Shown: positions 8,981 to 17,756 of the stretch, one piece after another
Layout: every line of letters starts with the position of its first letter
How positions within the stretch are numbered: the first letter of the stretch is position 1
Source: CAJFUR01 sp904420575
GTDB lineage: Bacteria > Actinomycetota > Coriobacteriia > Coriobacteriales > Eggerthellaceae
NCBI GenBank assembly: GCA_965119745.1
Contig: OZ221973.1
Location: 868,001-932,000, forward strand
Length of the DNA stretch: 64,000 nucleotides
Reading direction: 5' to 3'
Program-made: the position numbers and the translations under genes
Notes under the pieces: generated by a model
The model's input: only the letters and a program-made list of their open reading frames with translations
Told to the model about the DNA's origin: nothing
The model's database searches: none

Positions 8981-9322
8981 GAGGCCTCAAACACGCCCAG
9001 AAAAAGGATCGGCCCGGGGAGAGGGGAGCTCCACCGGGCCACAAGGAGGGGATGATGCGACGTTCAAGACGCCGCTACTGCTTTTATTGGGGAAAAAGCA
9101 GTGCAGTGATAAGGAGGGGAGCCTCATCAGCTGCTGGTTAGCATTATAAAAGTTGACCTTGAAAAACATATGGTTGGGACGTGTTCGTCTTATGGAACGG
9201 TCGCGAATGATCGGTGAATTGTACGTGCAAACAGAACGCCTGTCCGTTCGCCTTGCCATCTTCGCCGTTCGCCCCGAGGCCCCGGTTTTCAGGTATCATG
9301 GAAGGCGTCGAAAGGAACCGCC
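8981..9322. other. Non-coding stretch before the homocysteine-methyltransferase-like gene
   Basis: No convincing gene. Short open frames here mostly run into the repeat array and lack ribosome sites. The part around 9140-9180 is AT-rich and may hold the promoter of the gene at 9323. Confidence 0.45.
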
Positions 9323-10309
9323 ATGACCGATATCGCCTTGCGTCTCAACAAAGACATGCTCGTGCTGTCCGCTCCCCTGAACGCGCGGCTCGCGCGCCAA
9401 GGATTCGACGCCACGCGCGACGTGGAGTTCATCACCCTGTTCGAGCCCGACTCGGTGCGCGATGCCCTGCGCCTGGAAACCTTGGCGGGGGCGACGTGCC
9501 TGGTCACCAACACGGCAGACGTCACGCCTGCCCGTTTGGCGCACCTGTCGATGGAAGCCCGCGCGCGCGAATTCGCCGTCGCCTCGCTGGACATCGCGCA
9601 GGCGCTGAGCCCGCAGCACGTGCTGGTGGAAATTGGTCCGTGCGGGCTGCCGCTCGATGCGGCCAGCAAGGCGTCCCTGAACGAGAACCGCAGCCAGTAC
9701 GCGCGCGCCGTGCGGACGTTCGCCGACCTCTCGTTCGACGCGTTTTTCCTGAACGGCTTCGCGACGTGCGATGACCTCAAGTGCGCCCTCATGGGCGTGC
9801 GGCAGGCAAGCGACCTGCCGGTGTTCGCCTCCGTGGACGTGGCGGACGACGGCACGTTGAGCAGCGGCCGCGGCACGTTGGATGAGGCTGTGGCGGTCAT
9901 GGACGAATACGGGGCGACGGTGGCCGGCTTCGAGACCAGAGCCGACGCCGAAGTGGCCGCTGGCCTCGTGCGGCGCATGGCGCAGGCGTGCGACCTGCCC
10001 CTGCTCGTGCAGTTGGCGGTGGCCGAACACGATCCCAAGCAGGGCGAGCCTACAAAAGAGAATCCCTATTACTGTCCCGACGTCATGGTGCAGGCCGCCG
10101 CGCGCCTGAGAGGTGCGGGCGCGCAGTTCCTGCGCGCGACGGGCGAAGCCACACCGGCGTATACGGGCGCACTTGCCGCCGCCGTGACGGGGTTCGACGT
10201 GGCCGACGTGGCCGACGCGGCGTCTCCCGAGCCCGACGAGGAAGCTTTGGAAGACCTTCTGTCCGCCGCCCGGGCGGAGATCGCAGCGGCCATCAAGAAA
10301 GCAGACTAG
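9323..10309 (+). CDS. Homocysteine S-methyltransferase-like protein, zinc-ligand cysteines lost
   Basis: This 328-residue protein has the length and motif order of the Hcy-binding barrel found in MetH, MmuM and YitJ. The landmarks are LVTNTADVTPARL, EIGPCGLPLDA and PVFASVDVADDGTLSSGRG. In true family members the zinc-binding cysteines sit in a GVNC-type motif and a GGCCGTTP-type motif. Here the second reads FLRATGEATPAY, with no Cys pair. The first is replaced by a region containing only YYCPDV. The protein is therefore unlikely to transfer methyl groups by the usual zinc-thiolate chemistry and may be a regulatory or repurposed paralogue. The next small gene starts one base after its stop. 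Confidence 0.7.
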   Translation: MTDIALRLNKDMLVLSAPLNARLARQGFDATRDVEFITLFEPDSVRDALRLETLAGATCLVTNTADVTPARLAHLSMEARAREFAVASLDIAQALSPQHVLVEIGPCGLPLDAASKASLNENRSQYARAVRTFADLSFDAFFLNGFATCDDLKCALMGVRQASDLPVFASVDVADDGTLSSGRGTLDEAVAVMDEYGATVAGFETRADAEVAAGLVRRMAQACDLPLLVQLAVAEHDPKQGEPTKENPYYCPDVMVQAAARLRGAGAQFLRATGEATPAYTGALAAAVTGFDVADVADAASPEPDEEALEDLLSAARAEIAAAIKKAD

Positions 10310-10310
10310 C

Positions 10311-10571
10311 GTGAGCAAGCCTTCGAACAAAGAGAAAAGCCCCTACTACGGTGCCTTGCAAGACGTGGTGGACGCGTTGTTCGTCAGCGACAAGACGGTG
10401 CGCAGGCTGGACGCCGTCCTCATGGCGGAATCGGTGGACCTGCCCGACGACCTGCGCGAGATCGTGGAGCTGCTGCCTCCGGGAACCTATACGCGCCAGC
10501 GGCTGTGCGACCAGATCAACTCGTCGATCACGGGGCACGCCTGGGGCCAGGTGTACGGAACGGTGGAGTAG
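10311..10571 (+). CDS. Conserved-looking small hypothetical protein
   Basis: This 86-residue protein starts at GTG one base after the preceding stop codon, so the two are surely cotranscribed. It is charged and soluble (LQDVVDALFVSDKTVRRLDAV, LPDDLREIVELLPPGTYTRQRLCDQIN), probably all-helical, with no signal peptide and no known motif. I do not recognise the family. Coupling to the methyltransferase-like protein suggests a shared function. Confidence 0.6.
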   Translation: MSKPSNKEKSPYYGALQDVVDALFVSDKTVRRLDAVLMAESVDLPDDLREIVELLPPGTYTRQRLCDQINSSITGHAWGQVYGTVE

Positions 10572-10604
10572 CGCCTCCCGTCCGCCGGCGGCCGTCTCGC
10601 GCCT

Positions 10605-11411
10605 CTACGGCTCCAGGAACAGCAGGTTCATGTCCACGGGGGTGGACACGCCCTGCACGTCGCCGCTGTTGGAGTACTGCCAAAGCGTGAAGTCGAACGG
10701 GGCGTTCGGCGTTGCCACGTGGTATTCGGCGAACCACACAGGGCGCCCGCCCAAGGCCGTCCTGTCGTAGCGGGCCATGTCGCCGGCATTGCCGTAGACC
10801 ATGGTGGCGTATCCGGCCGCTTCCAGCCGTTCGCAGAACGCGAGCGCGCAGGCCGTGAGCGTTTGGCCGTCCACCCCGTTGGCGCGGCCCGCTTCGTCCG
10901 GCACGGGCTCGTGGTCGAAGGCCACGGGCAGTTCCAAGGTGCGCCCGTCCAGAAGCTTCAAAGCGAGGTCGGCCTCTTCGAGAGCCTCTTCTACCGTGGT
11001 CGCCTGAGAGAAGAAATAGGCGCCGACGTCAAGCCCCGCCGCGCGTGCGCCGTCGAGGTTGGCGGCACCCTGCTCGTCGACATGCAGCGAGCCCTCGGTG
11101 TAGCCGCGGTTCCCCAGGCGCACCAGCGCGAAGTCTATGCCGTCGGCCGCCACGGCCTCCCAATCGACGGTGCCCTGGTGGCTGGACACGTCGATGCCAA
11201 GGCGCGAGCGCAGCGCGCCCTGCTCGTAATAGGCCAGCCGGTCGCCGTCGCGCTCCAGGCCGGCCCAGTCGTAGGGGCTCACGTATCCTGTCGCGGTGCC
11301 GGCCGGCTGCGCGCTGCTGCAGAACGCCGCTCCGCCGACGGCGCAGAGCGCGCCCGCGGCGACGAGTGCGAGCAGCAGGCGAAAAGGGTTTCTGGCACGG
11401 CGCTTGTTCAT
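10605..11411 (-). CDS. GH25-family lysozyme (exported N-acetylmuramidase)
   Basis: This 268-residue protein has an N-terminal signal or anchor segment (about residues 9-33, RLLLALVAAGALCAVGGAAF) followed by a glycoside hydrolase family 25 barrel. Landmarks are the catalytic-strand motif GIDVSSHQGTVDW, then FALVRLGNRGYTEG, YFFSQA and the acidic pair in LPVAFDHEP, which occupies the position of the family's DxE. GH25 enzymes cleave the muramic acid-glucosamine bond of peptidoglycan, here outside the membrane. The start at 11411 gives MNKRRARNPF, a good positive n-region; an in-frame ATG lies three codons upstream. It is convergent with the preceding pair. Confidence 0.86.
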   Translation of the reverse strand: MNKRRARNPFRLLLALVAAGALCAVGGAAFCSSAQPAGTATGYVSPYDWAGLERDGDRLAYYEQGALRSRLGIDVSSHQGTVDWEAVAADGIDFALVRLGNRGYTEGSLHVDEQGAANLDGARAAGLDVGAYFFSQATTVEEALEEADLALKLLDGRTLELPVAFDHEPVPDEAGRANGVDGQTLTACALAFCERLEAAGYATMVYGNAGDMARYDRTALGGRPVWFAEYHVATPNAPFDFTLWQYSNSGDVQGVSTPVDMNLLFLEP

Positions 11412-11733
11412 GTCGACCATCCTACCAGAGGGCAACGCCCGAAAACACACCAAGGCGGGAAGCGCGCCGTTTATGAAGAATCGGTGATCGCCCTGCAGCT
11501 TTACGAATGGTACTAAAACGGTTTCAATTTTGCCCCTTGTTTTTAACCAAACAGCCCGGTACTATATGTCCACGTCAAAAGCCGCAAAGACACAACATGT
11601 TGTGGAAAAGAGGCTTATAAGCGGTGGAAAGTTTGGGCAAAACCAGACAAGAACCACTGCTCGTATGAGGAAACATGGCGCGATGCGCCGCACAGCAAAC
11701 GGAAAACGAACACACCACAGGAGGATCGGGCGC
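11412..11733 (+). promoter_or_regulatory. nrdD promoter region with two candidate NrdR boxes
   Basis: A sigma-70-like promoter is visible: TTGTTT at 11537-11542, a 17-base spacer and TACTAT at 11560-11565. Two NrdR-box-like palindromes lie about 32 bases (three helix turns) apart: ACTATATGT centred near 11565, over the -10, and ACAACATGTTGT centred near 11598. NrdR represses ribonucleotide reductase genes through tandem boxes with this spacing. No gene for NrdR is in the window. A leader of about 160 bases follows. Confidence 0.6.
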
Positions 11734-14142
11734 ATGGTCACCACCATCATCAAACGCGACGGCCGCACGGCGGAATTCAAGCAGGAAAAGATCGCCGAGG
11801 CCGTGGAGAAGGCTTTCCAGGCATGTGCCGCCATGCAGGACCGCGCGGTCGCCGAAGAGATCGCCGCGAAGGTGGTCGAGAAGCTGGACGCTGGCGCCAT
11901 CGAGGGCATCCCCACGGTGGAGGGCGTTCAGGACCTGGTGGAAGAGACCCTCATCGAATCGGGCTTCGTGCAGACGGCGAAATCCTACATCCTCTATCGA
12001 GCCGAGCGCAGCCGCGTGCGCGACGTGAACAGCCGCCTCATCCAGACGCTCAAGGACATCACGTTCTCCAAGGCATCCGACTCTGACATGAAGCGCGAGA
12101 ACGCCAACATCGACGCCGACACCGCCATGGGCACCATGCTCAAGTACGGCAGCGAATCGGCCAAGCAGTTCTACGAGATGTGCGTGATCGAGCCGAAGTA
12201 CGCCCGCGCCCACCGGGAAGGCGACATCCACATCCACGACATGGACTTCTACACGCTCACCACCACGTGCTGCCAGATCGAGCTGCGCAAGCTGTTCAAG
12301 GGCGGCTTCTCCACCGGCCATGGCGTGTTGCGCGAGCCCAACGACATCGCCAGCTATGCGGCGCTCGCCTGCATCGCCATCCAGTCGAACCAGAACGACC
12401 AGCATGGCGGCCAGTCGGTGTGCGACTTCGACTACGGCCTGGGCGACGGCGTGCGCAAGACGTACCGCCGCCTGTACAAGAAGCATCTTGCCGAAGCCCT
12501 CGACCTGCTGACCGACCTGGACGATCCGCGCGAGGCGGCGCAAAGCCTGCTCGCGCGCGTGGAGGCGGAGACGGGCACGGTGGCCAGCCTGACCATGGAC
12601 GCCGCATTCGCCCAGGGCGTTGCCCGCGAGCTGGGGTCCGTGTTGGAAGCCGGCCGCGCGCACGAGGGCGAGACGTCCGAGGCTGCGACCGACGCCGCAG
12701 CCGCCGCCGCGTCCGCAGCCGCCGCACCCAGCGACACCGTCCGTCGCATCATGGCCTACGCCGAAAAGAACGCCACGGCCGACACCGACCGCGCGACGTT
12801 CCAGGCCATGGAGGCGCTCGTGCACAACCTGAACACCATGCATTCCCGTGCCGGCGCGCAGACGCCGTTCAGCTCGGTGAACTACGGCATGGACACCAGC
12901 CCCGAAGGCCGCATGGTGGTGAGGAACATGCTGCTCGCCACCGAGGAAGGCCTCGGCTCCGGTGAGACGCCCATCTTCCCCGTGCAGATCTTCCGCGTGA
13001 AGGAAGGCGTGAACTACAATCCGGGCGACCCGAACTACGACCTGTTCAAGCTCGCCATGCACTGCTCGGCGAAACGGCTGTTCCCCAACTTCAGCTTCCT
13101 GGACGCGCCGTTCAACGCACAGTATTACAAGGGCACACCCGAAACCGAGATCGCCTACATGGGCTGCCGCACGCGCGTGATGGGCAACGTGTTCGACCCC
13201 GACCGCGAGGTCACGCCGGGCCGTGGCAACCTGTCGTTCACGTCCATCAACCTGCCGCGCCTGGCAATCCGTGCGAAGGGCGATCTGGAACTGTTCTTCG
13301 ACCTTCTGGACGCGAAGCTGGCGCTGGTGACGGGACAGCTGGACGAGCGCTTCGAAATCCAAGAGCGCAAGAAGGTGTACAACGCGCCGTTCCTCATGGG
13401 TCAGGGCGTGTGGATCGATTCCGAGAACCTGGCGCCGGGCGACGAACAGCGCGAGGTCCTCAAGCACGGCACGCTAACCACCGGTTTCATCGGCCTGGCC
13501 GAAGCGCTCGTGGCCTTGACAGGCAAGCATCATGGCGAATCGCCCGAGGCGCAGCGCCTGGGACTGGAGATCGTGGGGCACATGCGCAGCTACGTTGACC
13601 GGCTGTCCCAGGAGCGCGGCATGAACTACACGCTCATCGCGACGCCGGCCGAGGGCCTTTCGGGCCGCTTCGTGCGCATGGACCGCGCCCGTTACGGATC
13701 CATCCCGGGCGTGACCGACCGCGACTACTACACGAACGGATTCCACGTGCCGGTGTATTGCGACATCAGCGCGTTCGACAAGATATCCATCGAGGCGCCC
13801 TACCATGCCCTCACGAACGGCGGCCACATCAGCTACGTGGAGCTCGACGGCGACCCGACCGACAACCTGGAAGCGTTCGAGGCCGTGATTCGCCACATGA
13901 AGGACTGCGGCATGGGTTACGGTTCGGTGAACCACCCCGTCGACCGCGACCCCGTGTGCGGGTACAACGGCATCATCGAGGACGTGTGCCCACAGTGCGG
14001 CCGCAGCGAGGAAGAGCACGGGGTGCCCTTCGAGCGCATCCGCCGCATCACCGGCTATCTGGTGGGCACGCTCGACCGCTTCAACGACGCCAAGCGCGCC
14101 GAAGAGAGCGACCGTGTCAAGCATTCCGTTCCGTCGGCTTAG
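11734..14142 (+). CDS. nrdD: Anaerobic ribonucleoside-triphosphate reductase (class III)
   Basis: This 802-residue glycyl-radical enzyme reduces ribonucleoside triphosphates to deoxy forms without oxygen. The N-terminal ATP-cone (MVTTIIKRDGRTAEFKQEKI, about residues 1-95) is complete. The C-terminus has the four-cysteine zinc site (PVCGYNG, CPQCGRSEEEHG) and the radical loop RITGYLVGTLDRFNDAKR. The start at 11734 follows AGGAGG. An Ala-rich segment of about 30 residues (GETSEAATDAAAAAASAAAAP, about residues 310-340) is inserted between conserved blocks. The activase nrdG lies 197 bases downstream, separated by a long hairpin element. Confidence 0.96.
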   Translation: MVTTIIKRDGRTAEFKQEKIAEAVEKAFQACAAMQDRAVAEEIAAKVVEKLDAGAIEGIPTVEGVQDLVEETLIESGFVQTAKSYILYRAERSRVRDVNSRLIQTLKDITFSKASDSDMKRENANIDADTAMGTMLKYGSESAKQFYEMCVIEPKYARAHREGDIHIHDMDFYTLTTTCCQIELRKLFKGGFSTGHGVLREPNDIASYAALACIAIQSNQNDQHGGQSVCDFDYGLGDGVRKTYRRLYKKHLAEALDLLTDLDDPREAAQSLLARVEAETGTVASLTMDAAFAQGVARELGSVLEAGRAHEGETSEAATDAAAAAASAAAAPSDTVRRIMAYAEKNATADTDRATFQAMEALVHNLNTMHSRAGAQTPFSSVNYGMDTSPEGRMVVRNMLLATEEGLGSGETPIFPVQIFRVKEGVNYNPGDPNYDLFKLAMHCSAKRLFPNFSFLDAPFNAQYYKGTPETEIAYMGCRTRVMGNVFDPDREVTPGRGNLSFTSINLPRLAIRAKGDLELFFDLLDAKLALVTGQLDERFEIQERKKVYNAPFLMGQGVWIDSENLAPGDEQREVLKHGTLTTGFIGLAEALVALTGKHHGESPEAQRLGLEIVGHMRSYVDRLSQERGMNYTLIATPAEGLSGRFVRMDRARYGSIPGVTDRDYYTNGFHVPVYCDISAFDKISIEAPYHALTNGGHISYVELDGDPTDNLEAFEAVIRHMKDCGMGYGSVNHPVDRDPVCGYNGIIEDVCPQCGRSEEEHGVPFERIRRITGYLVGTLDRFNDAKRAEESDRVKHSVPSA

Positions 14143-14157
14143 CGGCCGCCGGGATTA

Positions 14158-14301
14158 CCCGGCCACCTGACGCTGCGAGCGGCCGTGGCGCTCGATCTTC
14201 GCGCTATGCTGCGAACTTGCGTACGAAGCACGCGACGTTCGCACCATCCCACGAATCTCGGGCACCATGGCCGCCCTCGCTGACTTACTACGCCAACCTG
14301 C
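14158..14301 (-). repeat. Long-hairpin dispersed element, copy A
   Basis: Read on the minus strand, the element starts GCAGGTTGGCGTAGTAAGTC (14301 downwards, 26 bases shared with copy B) and ends near CAGCGTCAGG. Between these is an imperfect stem of about 45 base pairs with a TTCG tip (GGCCATGGTGCCCGAGATTC pairing with its approximate complement). Copy B, at 32013-32155, has the same ends but a different stem sequence that still pairs. That compensatory pattern points to selection for structure. It fills the nrdD-nrdG gap. Confidence 0.8.
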
Positions 14302-14339
14302 GATGCGATAGCGCCCTTGCGGGCGCATGCGAGGCTGCC

Positions 14340-15053
14340 ATGACCACTCCTGAAACCATCCGCCTGTATGGCACGGCTCCGGATTCCATCGTGGATGGGC
14401 CGGGGCTGCGCTATGCCGTGTTCGTGCAGGGATGCACGCACGGTTGTCCGGGGTGTCACAACAAGGACAGCCAGCCGCGGAACGGCGGCACCGTGCTCGC
14501 CATCGACGACGTGGTGGCCGACATTCGGGCGAACGGCCTGGTGCATGACGTGACGCTTTCGGGGGGCGAGCCTTTCGAGCAGGCGGCCGCCGCGTCTGAG
14601 CTGGCCCGTCGGCTGAAGACGCTCGGCTATGGCATCTGGACGTATACGGGCTACCTCTACGAAGACCTGCTTGCCTTGGCCGCATCCGCTGCATCGGCGC
14701 TTCCGTGCTCGCAGGGCACCGCGTGGACGCAGGGGGCGGGCATCTGCCACAGCCCCGCCTTCGCCTCCACGCCCGTCTGCTCCTTGCAGCGTGCGTCTGC
14801 CGCTTCGGAGCACCCCGCTTTTTCGGCGGGCGCTTTCTCGCAGGGACTCGACCCTGCTGCCGTGCGCGCGCTGCTGGACGCCACCGACGTGTTGGTCGAC
14901 GGCCCCTACGTCGCCAGCCTCCGTTCCCTTGGGCTTTCGTGGCGCGGCTCTGCGAACCAACGGTTGATTGACGTTTCTGCCAGCCGGGGGGCAGGCGCCG
15001 TCGTTTTATGGGAAACTCACGAGGACTTCCCCCGAAAACCCGCGTCGTGGTAA
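14340..15053 (+). CDS. nrdG: Anaerobic ribonucleotide reductase activating protein (radical SAM), with internal insertion
   Basis: The protein uses S-adenosylmethionine and a 4Fe-4S cluster to install the glycyl radical on NrdD. The cluster motif is QGCTHGCPGCHNKDS (CxxxCxxC), followed by DVTLSGGEPFEQ, the SAM-binding GGE block. At 237 residues it is much longer than the usual about 155-175. The excess is a Ser/Ala/Cys-rich stretch, about residues 115-165 (SAASALPCSQGTAWTQGAG and on), placed after TYTGYLYEDLL and before the conserved ATDVLVDGPYV. The reading frame stays open, so this is an insertion and not a break. The ATG at 14340 has only a weak GAGG. Confidence 0.92.
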   Translation: MTTPETIRLYGTAPDSIVDGPGLRYAVFVQGCTHGCPGCHNKDSQPRNGGTVLAIDDVVADIRANGLVHDVTLSGGEPFEQAAAASELARRLKTLGYGIWTYTGYLYEDLLALAASAASALPCSQGTAWTQGAGICHSPAFASTPVCSLQRASAASEHPAFSAGAFSQGLDPAAVRALLDATDVLVDGPYVASLRSLGLSWRGSANQRLIDVSASRGAGAVVLWETHEDFPRKPASW

Positions 15054-15108
15054 GGCCGCTGCCGCATGCGAATGGCGCGCGTGCGCCCGGCATGGTAGGA
15101 TGGAACGC

Positions 15109-16059
15109 ATGGAGCAGTTCATACATCAAATAGACGGTCTGGTCCGAGCCGATTGGCTCAACACCGCCATCTCGGTCGTCGTCATACTGGGCATCACGGC
15201 TATCGTTGCGCGGCTGCTCACGCGGTTCTTGCGGCGGGTGCTGCATTTCAACGAGCAGAAAGACCTGCCTTCCAGTTCCATCTTCGTCAACATCGCGCGC
15301 GCCGCCGTTTGGGTGACGGGCATTTGCATCATGCTGTCCACCAGCTTCAACGTCAACGTGAGCGCGGCCATCACGGCGTTGGGCATCGGCGGCATCGCCA
15401 TCTCGCTCGGTTTTCAGGACACCCTGTCCAACCTGATCGGGGGCTTGCAGCTGAGCCTGCTGCGCATCATCAAGCCCGGCGACAACATCACGGTCGGCAG
15501 CGAGTCGGGCGTGGTGCGCGACGTCACATGGCGCCACACCACCATCAAGAACTCTGCCGGCGAGGAGATCATCATTCCCAACTCCATCATCAACAAGACG
15601 GCCCTCGTGCAGCTGCCGCCTCCTAACCAGACGGGTCTGCCGGTGGTGGTGACCACGAACGGAGAAGACCTCACGCGTACGGCCTCGGCCATCGAGAAGG
15701 CCGCCGACGAGGCGGCAAGCGCCGTCGGCAAGGTGAAGAAGAAGCCCGAGCTCATGTTCTCGGAGATCACCGGGACCGGTTTCAAAGGCTCGCTGGCCTT
15801 CACCATGGCCGATGCGCGCAACGTCTCGAAAGCCAAGGACGCGGTGCTGCGTGCCATCGCCCCGCTCACCCGCCCGTCGGGTCAAGGGGGTCCCGAGGAA
15901 GCCAAGCCCGGCGAGAAGCCGGCCCCGGCATCCGCCACGCCTCGTTCCCGGCAGGAGAGGGCGCATGGGCCTCGTCAGGGATCGGACGGGGGAGGGACGC
16001 CTGCGGACAGCAAGCCTGCCGAGTCCGCGAAACAGAAGGAACATGCCAGGCACGACTGA
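15109..16059 (+). CDS. mscS: Small-conductance mechanosensitive channel, MscS family
   Basis: This 316-residue membrane protein has three N-terminal hydrophobic helices (about residues 18-36, 60-85, 85-110). The pore helix and beta domain read ALGIGGIAISLGFQDTLSNLIGGL, and the MscS block is PGDNITVGSESGVVRDVTWRHTTIKN. Such channels open under membrane tension to release solutes in osmotic downshock. After about residue 260 a Pro/Ala/Gly-rich, charged tail (GPEEAKPGEKPAPASATP) extends into the cytoplasm. The start at 15109 is chosen for the GGTAGGA nine bases upstream. The next gene begins 18 bases after its stop. Confidence 0.92.
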   Translation: MEQFIHQIDGLVRADWLNTAISVVVILGITAIVARLLTRFLRRVLHFNEQKDLPSSSIFVNIARAAVWVTGICIMLSTSFNVNVSAAITALGIGGIAISLGFQDTLSNLIGGLQLSLLRIIKPGDNITVGSESGVVRDVTWRHTTIKNSAGEEIIIPNSIINKTALVQLPPPNQTGLPVVVTTNGEDLTRTASAIEKAADEAASAVGKVKKKPELMFSEITGTGFKGSLAFTMADARNVSKAKDAVLRAIAPLTRPSGQGGPEEAKPGEKPAPASATPRSRQERAHGPRQGSDGGGTPADSKPAESAKQKEHARHD

Positions 16060-16077
16060 AAGCGAGGAGGGGACACC

Positions 16078-17214
16078 ATGGCCATGCAGGACGAACGGGG
16101 TGAAACGAGGATCGACCAGCCGGGCCCGCTGCACAACGGCGACGGGACCTTGGCCTGTCCGGGATACGCGACGTCCCTTCTGCTCGAATACCACCGCAAG
16201 AACGTGAAGGCGTCCGCCTGGCGCATCAAGGAGTGGGACTACTACCTGGTCAACGATGACGAATACGCCGTGGCGCTCACGCTGAGCGACATGGGCTACG
16301 CCGGCCTCGTGTCGGTCTCGCTCATCGACTTCGCTCAAGCGGCCTACAAGACCACGAGCGTCATCACGCCGTTTCCCTTCGGACGCTTCCATCTGCCCGA
16401 GTCGTCGGCTTCAGGGGTGTCGTCGTTCGAGAACAGCCGCGTGGCCCTGAGTTTCGAAGCGGCCGATGGTCAGCGTCGGCTCCGCGCGACGTTCAGGCGG
16501 TTCGACGGCGACGAAGACCTGACGTTCGAGGCACTGCTGGACGAGGAGCCGCGCGACACCATGGTGATCGCGACGCCGTGGGCAGAGGACGAACTCGCGT
16601 TCTATTACAACCAGAAGATCGTGGCCATGCAGGTCCGAGGCAGTTTCAAGAAGGGCACCCTGGTGCATGGGTTCAGGCCTGAAAACTCGTTCGGACTTTT
16701 GGATTGGGGCCGCGGCGTGTGGACGCGCGACAACACCTGGTTCTGGGCCGTCGGCCAAGGTTGGCAGCACGGTCCGGTTCATAAGCAGGGGAAGGCGGGC
16801 GCCCGCCTTTCCGGGGCTTCGCAAGCCGGCGGGCGCCATCGGTTCGGCCTGAACCTGGGATACGGGTTCGGCGACACCTCGGCGGCCTCGGAGAACATGG
16901 CGTTTGTGGACGGCGCGGCCGTCAAGCTGGGGCGGGTCGATTTCGGCATTCCCCAGAAGCGGCGCGACGCGCGCAAGATCGCCGACCGCTACGAACTCAT
17001 GCAGCCCTGGCACATGACCGATGGCGAAGGCCGCTTGGACCTGATGTTCACGCCGGCCATCGACCGCATCGACTACATGGACTTCAAGCTCATCCGCTCC
17101 GACCAGCATCAGGTCTTCGGCACCTTCGACGGTACGGTGGTGCTGGACGACGGCACCCGTTTTCCCATCGAGGGCCTGCGAGGATCGGCCGAGGTCATTC
17201 ACAACGTGTACTAG
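16078..17214 (+). CDS. DUF2804 family protein
   Basis: This 378-residue soluble protein has the DUF2804 signature ENSFGLLDWGRGVWTRDNTWFWAVG near residue 205, followed by GLNLGYGFGDTSAASENMAFVDG. The fold is expected to be beta-rich, and no enzymatic role is established. It follows mscS by 18 bases with a GAGGAGGGG ribosome site, so the two are probably one transcript. No signal peptide is seen. Function unknown. Confidence 0.85.
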   Translation: MAMQDERGETRIDQPGPLHNGDGTLACPGYATSLLLEYHRKNVKASAWRIKEWDYYLVNDDEYAVALTLSDMGYAGLVSVSLIDFAQAAYKTTSVITPFPFGRFHLPESSASGVSSFENSRVALSFEAADGQRRLRATFRRFDGDEDLTFEALLDEEPRDTMVIATPWAEDELAFYYNQKIVAMQVRGSFKKGTLVHGFRPENSFGLLDWGRGVWTRDNTWFWAVGQGWQHGPVHKQGKAGARLSGASQAGGRHRFGLNLGYGFGDTSAASENMAFVDGAAVKLGRVDFGIPQKRRDARKIADRYELMQPWHMTDGEGRLDLMFTPAIDRIDYMDFKLIRSDQHQVFGTFDGTVVLDDGTRFPIEGLRGSAEVIHNVY

Positions 17215-17252
17215 AGGGCGTGCCAGCGGGCACATCGAAAGCCCCAAAAGGA

Positions 17253-17277
17253 AGCGGCCTCCCGAAAGGAAGGCCGC
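17253..17277 (-). terminator. Hairpin terminator for the mop gene
   Basis: The stem GCGGCCT / AGGCCGC encloses a short CCCGAAAGGA loop. On the minus strand it is followed by TTCCTTTT, so it suits the end of the mop transcript. Confidence 0.6.
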
Positions 17278-17306
17278 CATGGAGTCTGCTTTGGGCTGGT
17301 TGCCGG

Positions 17307-17519
17307 CTAGTCGTCCACGCCGATGATGACGGACGAAGCCTTGATGATGGCATAGGCTTCCTTGCCTACCTCCAACTCCAGGTCTTTGAGCGAGCCCATG
17401 GAAATGGACGACGTGATGAGTTGGCCACCTTCCAGCTCCATGATGACGATGGCGTTCACGGCTCCCGGATGGATGGCGGTGATGGTGCCCTTGAGCTGAT
17501 TGCGCGCGGAAAGTTTCAT
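17307..17519 (-). CDS. mop: Molbindin: single-domain Mop/TOBE molybdate-binding protein
   Basis: This 70-residue protein is one complete Mop domain: MKLSARNQLKGTITAIHPG, then NAIVIMELEGGQLITSSIS, and the closing AIIKASSVIIGVDD. Mop proteins assemble into hexamers that bind molybdate in the cytoplasm for storage or homeostasis. Its presence suits a genome with several molybdoenzymes, two of them in this window. It is a stand-alone gene, with a GGGGGAA ribosome site before ATG 17519 and a hairpin after the stop. Confidence 0.92.
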   Translation of the reverse strand: MKLSARNQLKGTITAIHPGAVNAIVIMELEGGQLITSSISMGSLKDLELEVGKEAYAIIKASSVIIGVDD

Positions 17520-17567
17520 ATGCGGTTCCCCCTTCGTCTGAAATTTCCTTCCCTGCCATTGTAACGC

Positions 17568-17756
17568 TTAGTTCACCTGTCATTGTCGAGAAGGCGACGG
17601 CGTCTCTGCGCCTTGCAGACTTTACCGAGATTTGACTTCCTTCCAACAGGGCTTTGATGCGCATTCCTCATCATGTCCATCATGCGCGGAGGCGATCGGT
17701 CTCTTGCCGCCGCGAAATCGAACACAGGCGAAAAGCTGCACGATGAAAGGAACGAA
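17568..17756 (+). promoter_or_regulatory. pstS upstream region with candidate Pho boxes
   Basis: TTTACCGAGATTTGAC at 17620-17635 is a direct repeat (TTTAC / TTGAC) with an 11-base step. A closely similar TTTACGCAAATTTGACC lies at 21656-21672, before the PhoP-like regulator gene. An isolated GTTCACC, the unit of Streptomyces PHO boxes, sits at 17571-17577. These are candidates for binding by the response regulator encoded at 21742. Confidence 0.45.

Noticed and set aside
8893..9149. Two overlapping small open frames after the first repeat array
   Set aside because: Their 5' parts consist of repeat units, they lack ribosome sites, and the translations show no motif.
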